From Bacteroidota bacterium (GTDB lineage Bacteria > Bacteroidota > Bacteroidia > Palsa-965): a stretch of DNA of 64,000 nucleotides. The stretch spans positions 153,071-217,070 of the forward strand of contig JACQAM010000006.1 of NCBI GenBank assembly GCA_016194975.1, in the 5' to 3' direction. Positions 32,952-41,858 of the stretch are shown one piece after another. The notes under the pieces were generated by a model that ran no database searches, had not been told where the DNA came from, and saw only the letters and a program-made list of their open reading frames with translations. The translations under genes were made by a program, and so were the position numbers. Within the stretch, counting starts at the first letter, position 1; each line of letters opens with the position of its first letter.

Positions 32952-34967
32952 TCAATTTCCCATTAACAGCTCTTTCTGTTTGATCAGCCGTTTCTGAATT
33001 TTTCGGTGCATGGCGTTGTGAAATTTTTCTTCCTTCCTGATCTTTCTCAATAGCGCACGTTTCATTCCTTTCACTTTCGTATGCAGTTCTTTTGCGATGC
33101 GCATATCGTTACTGAAGATGAGGTTGAGTGATTTTCCGTATTTCCTGAAGAAATTTCCCCACATCGCGTAACGCCATTTTTCACTCTGTAATTCGTCAGC
33201 GAACTGACGGCTGAGTATCCATCGTTTCCATCGTTCCTTTTTGTACATGTGATTGTAAATTTCCAATTCACGTTTTCTTTCTTTGTTGAATCGCACGAGC
33301 GAATCGTCAATATCACGGATCTGTTTTTTGCACGATTTGAATTCTGCTTTTTCGTCGAGCGTTCCCTGCGGAAGTTTCCCCATTTGTTTCAGCATTCCCA
33401 TTGCCAGTTTCAGATCTGCTTTTGCTTTTACCGCATTGGCTTTGCTCACCGCGTAAGATGAATCCAAACTCCATTTGCCGGGATCACGAAGAAGTGATTG
33501 CAAAGAATCTTCCTGTTCCTGCACCAGCATCACTTCATTCTTGCGCGTGTACACGAGCGTGTCGAAAGCATTCTTGCCCATGCCGCGATAATAATTCACA
33601 AATTTCATGTCGTTGGTTTGAATGAGAAGGAATCTTTTTTTGTCCTTCACCAGCGAATCATAATACGGCCCTTCCCAATAGAACTGATCGTAACCTGCAT
33701 CATTCATCGCCTGCTTTTCATCGGTGATCTTTTCCTGCAGCATTGCATATTTTTCTTCGAGATCGTCGTGCATTTTCTGTTGCTGCGGATTCAACTGGCC
33801 GGGCCGGTCAATATTTAATTTTCTTCCTTTCACAACGTGCGACTCCCATTCGAGATGAACATCGTCTATCCGCAATTTTCTTTTCTGCTTTACGATCAGG
33901 AATTTTGTTTTGCGCAATGCACCGAGTGCAGTGTGCTGTTTTCTCATCAGTGGTTTTGTTTCCGATTCCGTTTGAATTTTCATTCGCTTATTACGCCGCA
34001 TATAGAATTTTCCTTCGTTGGAACCATCCTTCGCCGCTCTCTTGTAATAAAATGAAAGCGTATCGAGATAATCGAGCGCCGAATCATAATAAGCCATTCG
34101 CGTTTGCCACCACATATTCGTGTCGGCAGAAATGATGAGGTGATATTTTGCGCACGTGAGCATTCCGTAAGCAATGTCCTGGTGATTTTTTTCATTGAGA
34201 TGCATGGCCTGGTAACCTTCCACAATTTGTTGCTCGTACTGTCGCGCATCAATGATGGGCGGAATGGAATCATACCACGAAATACAATTCACCGGGTTCT
34301 CTAAATAATTTTTTGTGGAGTTCGGAGAATACTGGAATGAATCAATGGGAACAGGACAATCCAGCAATTGCCAGGAAGCAGTCGCGGGATAATGATCAAG
34401 TATCATTTTTTCCGGTGGAGGGAGGTAATAATTCTCGTTGTGTTTTTTACGGAAACGATAACGCGGTGTGAATGGCAAATGAAAAAGACGGCAGAAAAAT
34501 TTTCTTGCAGAAGATTTTTTTAATCTGAGCGAACCTCTCGACCACGTAACGTCGATCAGTTTCCATTCTCCATCAAGGTAAACTGCATTCCACGCATGAT
34601 TATCGAGGTACAACGTGTCGCGCGCTTCGTACCAGGGCTCATACGCGTAACCGAAAATGATGGACGACTGAACGCCGGCAACCGAACAAAGCGAATCGAA
34701 AAGAATGCTGTAACCGAGGCAAACTGCCTGCCTGTTGAGAAGAATATCATTCGGATCTTCAATTGGCAAACCGTAACGGATGTGTTTGGTCATCCACAGA
34801 AAAATGCTTCTCACTTTTTCATCATCGGTCATCGTCGAATCCGTGAGCGCGTGTGCGAGCGTAATGTAATTGAACGAAGAAAGAAAAGGAGCTTTGCCGG
34901 GTTTCTTATTCTGGGAAAAAAGAAAAAGCGGGAGGATCAGGAAAATGAAAATAAATTTTGGCCGCAT
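32952..34967 (-). CDS. secreted transglutaminase-like protein
   Basis: 671 residues from ATG 34967 (MRPKFIFIFLILPLFLFSQ signal peptide). Residues about 35-165 form a transglutaminase-like cysteine-protease fold: RQAVCLGYSILFDSLC with the Cys, LDNHAWNAVYLDGEWKLIDV with the His, and the Asp in LIDVTW; the triad looks intact. The remaining 500 residues are Lys/Glu/Arg-rich helices, probably long coiled coils (KMHDDLEEKYAMLQEKITDE). Likely periplasmic; substrate unknown. The gene is convergent with the dihydroorotase-like gene. Confidence 0.75.
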   Translation of the reverse strand: MRPKFIFIFLILPLFLFSQNKKPGKAPFLSSFNYITLAHALTDSTMTDDEKVRSIFLWMTKHIRYGLPIEDPNDILLNRQAVCLGYSILFDSLCSVAGVQSSIIFGYAYEPWYEARDTLYLDNHAWNAVYLDGEWKLIDVTWSRGSLRLKKSSARKFFCRLFHLPFTPRYRFRKKHNENYYLPPPEKMILDHYPATASWQLLDCPVPIDSFQYSPNSTKNYLENPVNCISWYDSIPPIIDARQYEQQIVEGYQAMHLNEKNHQDIAYGMLTCAKYHLIISADTNMWWQTRMAYYDSALDYLDTLSFYYKRAAKDGSNEGKFYMRRNKRMKIQTESETKPLMRKQHTALGALRKTKFLIVKQKRKLRIDDVHLEWESHVVKGRKLNIDRPGQLNPQQQKMHDDLEEKYAMLQEKITDEKQAMNDAGYDQFYWEGPYYDSLVKDKKRFLLIQTNDMKFVNYYRGMGKNAFDTLVYTRKNEVMLVQEQEDSLQSLLRDPGKWSLDSSYAVSKANAVKAKADLKLAMGMLKQMGKLPQGTLDEKAEFKSCKKQIRDIDDSLVRFNKERKRELEIYNHMYKKERWKRWILSRQFADELQSEKWRYAMWGNFFRKYGKSLNLIFSNDMRIAKELHTKVKGMKRALLRKIRKEEKFHNAMHRKIQKRLIKQKELLMGN

Positions 34968-35077
34968 TGGGGAATTCTGCTGCAACTGTAACGCCGGATT
35001 TCACTAAAGATACAGATTCAAAATTCAAAAATTCAAAATTCAACGATTCAAAAATTCAAGATTCAAGATTCAATTAT

Positions 35078-35137
35078 GGGCATCTCTAAAAACACAGAAA
35101 TGCAAGGCGGGCAAGTTCGAAGTTATTAGAGATGCCC
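35078..35137 (+). mobile_element. miniature inverted-repeat element B, short copy
   Basis: A 60-bp element beginning GGGCATCTCTAA and ending TTAGAGATGCCC, flanked by the 4-bp repeat TTAT on both sides (35074-35077, 35138-35141). It corresponds to the reverse complement of the 122-bp copy at 47881 with the middle deleted after GGCGGGCAAGT. It lies eight bases past the yebC stop, next to a run of ATTCAAAA words (35018-35073). Confidence 0.88.
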
Positions 35138-35145
35138 TTATTCAA

Positions 35146-35868
35146 TTATTCCTCTGCTACATTGCTATACACTTCCTGCACATCTTCATCTTCATTTAAT
35201 TTCTCAATGAGTTTTGTTACTTCCGCCTGTTGTTCCGGGGAAAGATGAATCGGAATATTAGCAATGCGCATGAGTTTAGCTTCGAGTACCTGCACTCCTG
35301 CCGACTCCAGCCCTTTCTGCATATTTCCGAATTCACCGAACGGGCAATAGATGTAAACTTCATTGTCATTCTCGGCGCCTTCAATATTATCCAAACCAGA
35401 ATCAATGAGCGTCAATTCCAGTTCATCCATATCTTTTCCATCAGTAGAAATACGAAATACACCTTTGTGATCGAAGTTGAACGCCTGTGATCCGGAATTT
35501 CCGAGTTCACCTCCGTTGCGATTAAAGATCACACGCAAATTGGAAACTGTTCTTGTGGGATTATCTGTTGCAGTTTCCACCATGATGCCGGTACCGAACG
35601 GGCCTTTCCCTTCGTAGATCACTTCGTGATAATTCGTCGTATCTGCTTTTCCCGCTGCTTTGGTGATCGCATTATCTACACGATCCTTCGGCATATTCAC
35701 CGCTTTCGCATTCTGCATAACGATACGCAAACGCGCATTGGTGTCAGGATTTGCGCCGCCGGCTTTTACGGCAATTGCAATTTCTTTTCCGATGCGGGTG
35801 AATTGTCGCGCCATTTGTCCGTAGCGCTTGAACATCCGGTGTTTTCTTTTTTCAAATACGCGTCCCAT
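35146..35868 (-). CDS. YebC/PmpR family regulatory/translation factor
   Basis: 240 residues, standard length. Conserved start MGRVFEKRKHRMFKRYGQMA (the family usually has AGHSKW; this MGRxFExRKH form is the Bacteroidota variant), GGANPDTNARLRIVMQNAKA, NMPKDRVDNAITKAAGK, YEGKGPFGTGIMVE and NLRVIFNRNGGELG. YebC proteins were described as DNA-binding regulators, and more recently as factors relieving ribosome stalling at proline runs. Cytoplasmic. Promoter box at 35915-35922. Confidence 0.93.
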   Translation of the reverse strand: MGRVFEKRKHRMFKRYGQMARQFTRIGKEIAIAVKAGGANPDTNARLRIVMQNAKAVNMPKDRVDNAITKAAGKADTTNYHEVIYEGKGPFGTGIMVETATDNPTRTVSNLRVIFNRNGGELGNSGSQAFNFDHKGVFRISTDGKDMDELELTLIDSGLDNIEGAENDNEVYIYCPFGEFGNMQKGLESAGVQVLEAKLMRIANIPIHLSPEQQAEVTKLIEKLNEDEDVQEVYSNVAEE

Positions 35869-35914
35869 GATTATTCTTATTTAGGTGATTTTACCAATGA
35901 AAAATGCGGGGATT

Positions 35915-35922
35915 CAAAGATA
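35915..35922 (-). promoter_or_regulatory. -7 element TATCTTTG for the YebC gene
   Basis: TAnnTTTG match on the minus strand, 46 bases before the start codon. Beyond it, GAGGTATT (35938-35945) and AATACCTC (35987-35994) form a short inverted pair between this gene and the HD gene. Confidence 0.6.
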
Positions 35923-36000
35923 CGAATTTGGTTAATGAGGTATTTGCTATTGATTGAAATAAACTTTTGTCATAACCTCTCACCCCAATACCTCAATACC

Positions 36001-38022
36001 CTATTTAGGATATTCCACCCGCACATGATAAATACTCCGCAATTTTCTCTTGAATATTTTTTTGATCTCGGTAATATCTTTCAGGGTGATGTCTGAATTA
36101 TCGAATTGTTTAAGATCGGCTTGCTCATCAATAATATTTTCAATGAGTGCATCAATGGAGTCGCCGTCATATTTCCGGAGTGAGCGCGAGGAAGCTTCCA
36201 CGGCATCGGCCATCATGAGCACCGCTGTTTCTTTCGAATAAGGAATAGGCCCGGGATAACGGAAAAGTTCTTCATCGACAGGATCAGCAGGATTATTTTT
36301 TTTGAAGAGTGTGAGAAAATAAGCAGTGTTTGTTGTGCCATGATGTGTGCGTATAAAATCGATGACCTGGTCAGGAAGTTTTGCAGCTTTTGCTTTTTCA
36401 ATTCCGCGGATCACGTGGCCAATGATGATGGAAGCGCTTTCCTCGAATGTAAGTTCGTCGTGCGGATTCACACCGGTCGCCTGGTTCTCGATGAAATAAA
36501 CCGACAGGTCACCTTTTCCAATGTCGTGATATAGTGCGCCCGCGCGCACGAGGAGCGTATTCCCTCCCACTCTGCGAATCGCTTCTTCCGCAAGATTCGC
36601 CACCTGTATCGAATGCTGGAAAGTTCCAGGGGCTTTTTCTGCAAGCTCGCGCAACAATGGATTATTTGTGTCTGCAAGTTCCATCAATGTAACATCAGAA
36701 ACAAAACCAAAAAGTTTTTCAAAAATAAAAATGAGCGGAAACCCGAGAAGAAGTAAAACTGCACTGATCGAATAATTGATGAAATCAGCAGGGTCGATGG
36801 CGCTGATGTGTCCTTCGGAAATAGTGAGCAACCCGAAATGGAGTAAAGAATAAGAAAGCAGTACCACGATGACAGAAATAAAAAGCTGCGACCTGTTCTT
36901 CATATTCACAATACTGAAGATGACAGAAATTCCCGTTAGCAATTGCACAAACACAAAATGAAAACGATCGCCAGGAAGAAAAATTGAAATAATGAAAATG
37001 GTAATGAGGTGAACGAAAAGGGCAATGCGTGTGTCGAAAAAAGCGCGCATGATAACCGGCAGAATGCAGAATGGCAGCGCCAGCAAAGGAAGATTATCAA
37101 TCACGGAAGGGAGGTAAGACATTCCAACCGTAAGCACTACCATGAGCAGGATGAAAAGCAAGCGCGAATCGTTGCCGAGAATTTCCCTCCGGAATAAACG
37201 GATGAAACGAAACAGGATGAACAAAGAAAATCCGACAAGAAAAAATCGTCCGGCAAGAATGGCCAGCCAGTTATTTTCTCCCTGGCGTTTTTCTTCTTCG
37301 CGATAAGAAACCAATTTATTGAAAATGTTGTCCGTCACCAATTCACCGCGATGAACAATGACCTGGTCTTTATTCACCACACCGCGTTTGTCAGAAATAT
37401 TTGCGAGCTGCTGCGCGAGTGAACGATTGGTGAGGGTGGAATCAAAAACAATATTCGCATTGATCTCATTCTCACTTTTACTTTTCCAGATGTTCAGCGT
37501 TTTTCCACCGAGGCGGTGCGCAATGATCGAATCGGCTTCGGCCACATCGGGATATTCGAGCAGCCGGTGTTCTTCTGCAATATTCCCTTTCACTACCAGA
37601 ATTTTATCGCGGATGGTTTTTCCGCTCGCATCTGCAACCGCGCGTATGCCGTTCGAATAAACTTCATCGAGCGCAGTGATCACTTTTTTTCTTTCTCCTG
37701 CGTTTAGGTCCTGCAAAAGGCGGAAAAAAAACTGTTCTGTTGCAGGAGCAACGGTCGTATCGAAGCGGAAGTACGGAATGCATTTTTTCCGGATCTCTTT
37801 TTGCTCGGCATCCGTTTCTTCATTTGATTTTGAAACCGCGAAATCATAGGGAGAAACAAGATCGTCATGCGTCCATTTCTTTCCGCGTACCTGTTCCACA
37901 TCATAATGAAAATGCAATTGCCCCGGATTGAACCATACCATAATGAAAAGCGCCGCAATAAAAAGAAATCCTTTGTAGAGTAAAGAATGCCGGTCGCGTA
38001 TGAAAGAAAATATCCTGTTCAT
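36001..38022 (-). CDS. 7TM-HD family phosphohydrolase (PgpH-like)
   Basis: 673 residues. An N-terminal transmembrane helix, a large extracytoplasmic domain (about 45-260), seven membrane helices (about 265-440, e.g. WLAILAGRFFLVGFSLFILF) and a cytoplasmic HD domain. The metal residues are in GALYHDIGKGDLSVYF and FIRTHHGTTNTAYF, with the closing Asp in LMMADAVEASSRSL. In Listeria, PgpH of this architecture degrades c-di-AMP; the same role here is inference. Single gene, convergent with nothing, head-to-head with the thiolase gene. Confidence 0.9.
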   Translation of the reverse strand: MNRIFSFIRDRHSLLYKGFLFIAALFIMVWFNPGQLHFHYDVEQVRGKKWTHDDLVSPYDFAVSKSNEETDAEQKEIRKKCIPYFRFDTTVAPATEQFFFRLLQDLNAGERKKVITALDEVYSNGIRAVADASGKTIRDKILVVKGNIAEEHRLLEYPDVAEADSIIAHRLGGKTLNIWKSKSENEINANIVFDSTLTNRSLAQQLANISDKRGVVNKDQVIVHRGELVTDNIFNKLVSYREEEKRQGENNWLAILAGRFFLVGFSLFILFRFIRLFRREILGNDSRLLFILLMVVLTVGMSYLPSVIDNLPLLALPFCILPVIMRAFFDTRIALFVHLITIFIISIFLPGDRFHFVFVQLLTGISVIFSIVNMKNRSQLFISVIVVLLSYSLLHFGLLTISEGHISAIDPADFINYSISAVLLLLGFPLIFIFEKLFGFVSDVTLMELADTNNPLLRELAEKAPGTFQHSIQVANLAEEAIRRVGGNTLLVRAGALYHDIGKGDLSVYFIENQATGVNPHDELTFEESASIIIGHVIRGIEKAKAAKLPDQVIDFIRTHHGTTNTAYFLTLFKKNNPADPVDEELFRYPGPIPYSKETAVLMMADAVEASSRSLRKYDGDSIDALIENIIDEQADLKQFDNSDITLKDITEIKKIFKRKLRSIYHVRVEYPK

Positions 38023-38047
38023 TTTATGGAGACGAATTTACTTAATA

Positions 38048-38172
38048 GTGATGAGTTATGGGTTTTGAGCCGTGAGTTTGATTTGACCTGATGTTGAGAA
38101 ATTATATGTTGAATGCCAGCTGCTCATTGTAATATATTTTCATCTCATAATTCACAACTCATAACTCAATAC
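38048..38172. repeat. word-repeat inverted repeat before the thiolase promoter
   Basis: Left arm about 38048-38077, right arm about 38142-38172, pairing at roughly 20 of 28 positions. The word GAGTTATG and its complement CATAACTC recur in the arms. The right arm ends two bases before the -7 box at 38174. Confidence 0.75.
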
Positions 38173-38173
38173 T

Positions 38174-38181
38174 TATCTTTG
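38174..38181 (+). promoter_or_regulatory. -7 element TATCTTTG for the thiolase gene
   Basis: TAnnTTTG match 27 bases before the ATG at 38209, followed by GCAC as in typical Bacteroidota start sites. Confidence 0.65.
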
Positions 38182-38208
38182 CACAACCAATTTTCCAAAT
38201 CAATTAGT

Positions 38209-39387
38209 ATGAAAGAAGTTTATATTATTTCAGCAGCGAGAACGCCGGTAGGAAGTTTCGGCGGCGCACTTACGGAAGTTTCTGCCACACAACTCGGCGC
38301 GACTGCTGTAAAAGCTGCAGTAGAGCGCGCAAAAATAAATCCCGAAGATGTGAATGAAGTTATAATGGGATGTGTGTTGCAGGGAAATCTCGGGCAGGCG
38401 CCTGCGCGGCAAGCTGCAAAATTTGCCGGACTTCCTGATCACGTTCAGTGTACGACTGTAAATAAAGTTTGCGCTTCGGGAATGAAAGCAGTGGTAATTG
38501 GTGCGCAGGATATCATGCTCGGTGATGCTGACATTGTTGTTGCAGGCGGAATGGAAAATATGTCGGCAACACCTTTCTATGCAGAGAAAGCAAGATATGG
38601 TTACAAATATGGCCATGGCCAATTGGTAGATGCTATAGTGAAAGATGGTTTGACCGATGTGTATCACCAGAATCTCATGGGAAATTCTGCAGAACTCTGC
38701 GCTGCAAAATATAAAATCACCCGCGAGCAGCAGGATGCTTTCGCAATTGATTCTTACAAAAAATCGGCTGCTGCGTGGGCGAATGGGAAATTCAAAGATG
38801 AAGTGGTTCCCGTTACTGTAAAAACACGCAAAGGAGATGTGGTGGTTTCGGAAGATGAAGAATTTAAAAATGTTTCTTTCGAAAAAATCCCTGCGCTTAA
38901 ACCTGTTTTTCAGAAAGACGGAACAGTAACTGCAGCAAATGCATCCACGATCAACGACGGCGCCTCTGCACTTGTACTCATGAGTAAAGAAAAAGCTACA
39001 GCACTCGGATTGAAACCGCTTGCAAAAATTATTTCTTATGCCGATGCGGAACAGGCGCCCGAATGGTTCACCACCACTCCTGCAAAAGCAATTCCCCGCG
39101 CCGTAGAAAAAGCCGGATTGAAAATGAGCGACATTTCTTTTTTCGAGATCAATGAAGCATTTGCCGTTGTTTCTATTGCCAATATGCAACTCATGAATCT
39201 CGATCCTTCGAAGGTGAATGTGAATGGCGGTGCAGTTGCGCTTGGCCACCCACTCGGAAATTCAGGTTCAAGAATTATCGTTACGCTGTTGAACGTTTTG
39301 AAACAGAATAATGCGAAATACGGTGCAGCGGGAATTTGTAACGGCGGTGGCGGGGCGAGTGCGATTGTTATTGAGAATTTAGTATAG
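38209..39387 (+). CDS. atoB: acetyl-CoA C-acetyltransferase (thiolase)
   Basis: 392 residues from ATG 38209; an earlier in-frame ATG at 38113 precedes the promoter box. Condenses or cleaves acetoacetyl-CoA. The acyl-binding Cys is at residue 88 (TTVNKVCASGMKA), the His in GGAVALGHPLGNSG (about 348) and the second Cys in GICNGGGGASAIV (about 378), with NEAFAVVS before them, so the active site is complete. No other fatty-acid or butanoate gene is adjacent. A long antisense open frame (38230-39249) is a shadow of its codon use. Confidence 0.94.
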   Translation: MKEVYIISAARTPVGSFGGALTEVSATQLGATAVKAAVERAKINPEDVNEVIMGCVLQGNLGQAPARQAAKFAGLPDHVQCTTVNKVCASGMKAVVIGAQDIMLGDADIVVAGGMENMSATPFYAEKARYGYKYGHGQLVDAIVKDGLTDVYHQNLMGNSAELCAAKYKITREQQDAFAIDSYKKSAAAWANGKFKDEVVPVTVKTRKGDVVVSEDEEFKNVSFEKIPALKPVFQKDGTVTAANASTINDGASALVLMSKEKATALGLKPLAKIISYADAEQAPEWFTTTPAKAIPRAVEKAGLKMSDISFFEINEAFAVVSIANMQLMNLDPSKVNVNGGAVALGHPLGNSGSRIIVTLLNVLKQNNAKYGAAGICNGGGGASAIVIENLV

Positions 39388-39393
39388 GAAAAA

Positions 39394-39457
39394 GTTGTCG
39401 GCGGCAGTTTTCAGAACTATCCCTTTATTGAAGAACTGAAAACTGACAACTGACAAC
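39394..39457. repeat. word-repeat inverted repeat
   Basis: GTTGTC and CAGTTTTCAG at 39394-39414 are mirrored by CTGAAAACTGACAACTGACA (39436-39455). The word ACTGACAAC is repeated three times on the right side, up to 39472, just before the next ATG (39475). Confidence 0.85.
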
Positions 39458-39474
39458 CGGTAACTGACAACTTC

Positions 39475-40254
39475 ATGTACGGAATAATCCATCTCAGCGT
39501 AATCCCCGTTCGTAAAGAACCTTCAGACAGAAGCGAGATGATTACCCAATTGCTTTTCGGTGACACTTTTAAATCGATCGGTGAAAAAGATAACTGGTTG
39601 TTTATTCACAGTGATGCCGATGGATATGAAGGATGGATAGACCGGAAACAATCAACAGAAATTTCAGAAGCCGAACACAAAAAAATAATTTCAGCACCCT
39701 CATTTGTTTCAAAGGATCTTTTCGGGATCATCACCAATAAAAATTCAGGCGAATCATTTCCAATTCCATTAGGATGTTCTCTGCCGGAATATTTTGACGG
39801 GATGTGTTCCCTCGCAAAAAATAATTTTTCATTCGATGGAAAAGTTTGCTATCCCAATGAAAAAACGACGCGCGATGAAATTGTGGAGACCGCGCTTCTT
39901 TTTCTGAATTCTCCATATCTCTGGGGCGGAAAAACTTTTCTCGGTATTGATTGTTCAGGTTTCACGCAAACTGTTTTTAAAGCGAATGGAATAAAACTGA
40001 AACGTGATGCGTGGCAGCAGGCAGAAACTGGAACTTCCTATTCATTCGTGGAAGAATCTCATGCAGGCGATCTTGCTTTTTTTGACAATGAGGAAGGAAA
40101 GATCACGCACGTGGGAATTGTAATTCACGACAACCGCATCATACACGCGAGCGGGCGCGTGCGCATAGATCATTTCGATCATTACGGCATTTTTACTCCC
40201 GAGCGCGGCGGGTACACGCATAATTTAAGAGTGATAAAGAATATTGTGGGGTGA
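39475..40254 (+). CDS. NlpC/P60 (C40) peptidoglycan hydrolase with SH3 domain
   Basis: 259 residues with no signal peptide. An N-terminal bacterial SH3-like region (about 1-55: VRKEPSDRSEMITQLLFGD, then EGWIDRKQSTEIS), a linker, and a C-terminal NlpC/P60 cysteine peptidase. Catalytic Cys lies in GIDCSGFTQTVFKANG and His in THVGIVIHDNRIIHASG. Such enzymes cut the D-Glu to diamino-acid bond of murein stems; the lack of an export signal suggests action on recycled muropeptides inside the cell. Start codon follows directly on an inverted repeat. Confidence 0.9.
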   Translation: MYGIIHLSVIPVRKEPSDRSEMITQLLFGDTFKSIGEKDNWLFIHSDADGYEGWIDRKQSTEISEAEHKKIISAPSFVSKDLFGIITNKNSGESFPIPLGCSLPEYFDGMCSLAKNNFSFDGKVCYPNEKTTRDEIVETALLFLNSPYLWGGKTFLGIDCSGFTQTVFKANGIKLKRDAWQQAETGTSYSFVEESHAGDLAFFDNEEGKITHVGIVIHDNRIIHASGRVRIDHFDHYGIFTPERGGYTHNLRVIKNIVG

Positions 40255-40382
40255 GGATTTGGATTTTTGATTTTTGACTTGAGATTCGTGTATAATATTT
40301 TCCTACTTTATTAGTCCTTTCTACTCCCTCCTTTAAATTGAGAATAATTGATTTCCTTCTTCTGAAAATCATACCCGAAAAA

Positions 40383-41363
40383 TCAATACGTCCATTCCCA
40401 CTTAGTCAGTCCGCCAATACCATCATGATAAATGCATTTGGCCGGACGCCCCTTCGCATCGTACGTTGTTTCCCATATTTCAGTCAGGGACATATTCCCG
40501 TAAGAATTACGGGTTAAAACATTCCCGTTTTTATCGTACGAATATTTTAGCTCCCTGATCGGATCACTGTTGAATTTGTTGGCCCAGGTTGCATCTGTCA
40601 TTCTTCCTGCATCGTCGTAAGTCAATGAAAGGATCTCTGATTTATTTCCCGGATAATAATAATAAACGGAAGATACATTTCCGTTTTTATAATTCCAGAT
40701 CGTACTGTCGCATGATCGCGGATCAGCAAGATCAATATCCCAATAATATTCACGCGTTTTTTTCCCTTCTGCATCATAAACAAAAGAGTCGCTGGATGTC
40801 AGGTTCAGTGTTTTGGTTGCATTTCCATCTTTATCTACGTATGCATATTCTCTCTTACCGGTAACGGCACCGGCGTTATTGTAAGTGTAATATTTCTCCC
40901 AGGATCCCTTGCATATTGCTTTGATCTTTCTTCCTGCCGCATCAGTTTCAAATTGAATATGGATCGTGCTGTCGCGAAGCCATTCATCAACCGGATGATG
41001 TTGTGCATCATAATTCCATATTGAACGGGAAGAGATCTCTTTCCCGGAAATTTCGAGTTTGGTTTCTTTCATTCCAGACTGGTCAGAAAACAGTGAATCG
41101 ATTTTTACAACACCATTTCCCTTATGCGGAATCATTTTTAAAGTGAGAAATTTACCGCCAGGATCGCGATGATAAATAAAAACAGATTCGCTGGCCGGAT
41201 CAGTTTTGTTGCTTGCACTGTCAATATTGATGGTGTGAAGGCGGAAATAATTTACGCCTTTCATAGAATCCATCTCAGTTATTGCAACGGGAAAATTCTG
41301 CGAGAATGATGTGAAAGGAAACAAAAATAAAAACCGGATGAAGAGTAGTGAACGTTTCCTCAT
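40383..41363 (-). CDS. secreted YD-repeat-like protein
   Basis: 326 residues. Signal peptide RSLLFIRFLFLFPFTSFSQ; the mature part has at least five YD/RHS-type units, e.g. YNNAGAVTGKREYAYVDKDG, FVYDAEGKKTREYYWD, LTYDDAGRMTDATW, YSYDKNGNVLTRNSYG, TTYDAKGRPAKCIYHDG. The protein ends directly after the last unit, without a toxin domain, so it is a short secreted YD protein, not a full RHS toxin. Eight bases downstream of the small lipoprotein gene (41372-41779), so probably co-transcribed. Confidence 0.7.
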   Translation of the reverse strand: MRKRSLLFIRFLFLFPFTSFSQNFPVAITEMDSMKGVNYFRLHTINIDSASNKTDPASESVFIYHRDPGGKFLTLKMIPHKGNGVVKIDSLFSDQSGMKETKLEISGKEISSRSIWNYDAQHHPVDEWLRDSTIHIQFETDAAGRKIKAICKGSWEKYYTYNNAGAVTGKREYAYVDKDGNATKTLNLTSSDSFVYDAEGKKTREYYWDIDLADPRSCDSTIWNYKNGNVSSVYYYYPGNKSEILSLTYDDAGRMTDATWANKFNSDPIRELKYSYDKNGNVLTRNSYGNMSLTEIWETTYDAKGRPAKCIYHDGIGGLTKWEWTY

Positions 41364-41371
41364 AATGAAAT

Positions 41372-41779
41372 TTATTCACTCACCGGAATAGTAAGCGGAT
41401 AATCTTTGCTCTCGAGATTGTGTGTATCTGTAATGAGATACTGGTATCCCCACACAGGAGTAACATGCGTTGAATCCCAACCCGGGTCAACTCCTTTTGC
41501 ATAGAAAACATATTGCTGCTGCCCGTTGAGAATTCCGCTCATCGTGTAATTTCCATTGGCATCAGTTACGTAACGCAGATCATAAAGTGTAGTATCTGTT
41601 CCGGGAAAAACAAGAGTGCCTCTTTTCACGAAAATTCTTGCGTAAGGAATGGGAACCGTGTGATGCTGCACGGAAAGAAGACAACGTACCACTCCGCCAG
41701 GAACTGTTCTCACTTCATCTTTTTTGTGACAGGAGGTGAAGGCGAAGAGAATTATCACTATGAAAATAAAATTTTTCAT
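41372..41779 (-). CDS. small lipoprotein with carboxypeptidase-regulatory-like domain
   Basis: 135 residues. The signal MKNFIFIVIILFAFTSC ends with a lipobox (FTSC) at residue 17. The mature part resembles a transthyretin-like beta-sandwich of the carboxypeptidase-regulatory type: CLLSVQHHTVPIPYARIFVK, then VTDANGNYTMSGILNGQQQY and VFYAKGVDPGW. Expected on the periplasmic face or the outer surface. First gene of a pair with the YD-repeat protein. Function unknown. Confidence 0.7.
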   Translation of the reverse strand: MKNFIFIVIILFAFTSCHKKDEVRTVPGGVVRCLLSVQHHTVPIPYARIFVKRGTLVFPGTDTTLYDLRYVTDANGNYTMSGILNGQQQYVFYAKGVDPGWDSTHVTPVWGYQYLITDTHNLESKDYPLTIPVSE

Positions 41780-41858
41780 TCTTCGGATGAGTGTATCTAA
41801 GGTACAAAAAAATCAGTTCTTCCCAAATGGTTTTGAGTAATGAGTCCGAATTCAAAAC

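Noticed and set aside
38230..39249. Antisense open frame of 339 codons within the thiolase gene
   Set aside because: Fully inside a certain gene; its composition (many Cys, His, Phe, Arg) is that of a shadow frame caused by codon use.
40383..41363. Polymorphic RHS toxin
   Set aside because: Only short YD-type repeats; no C-terminal toxin domain, and no immunity gene follows.
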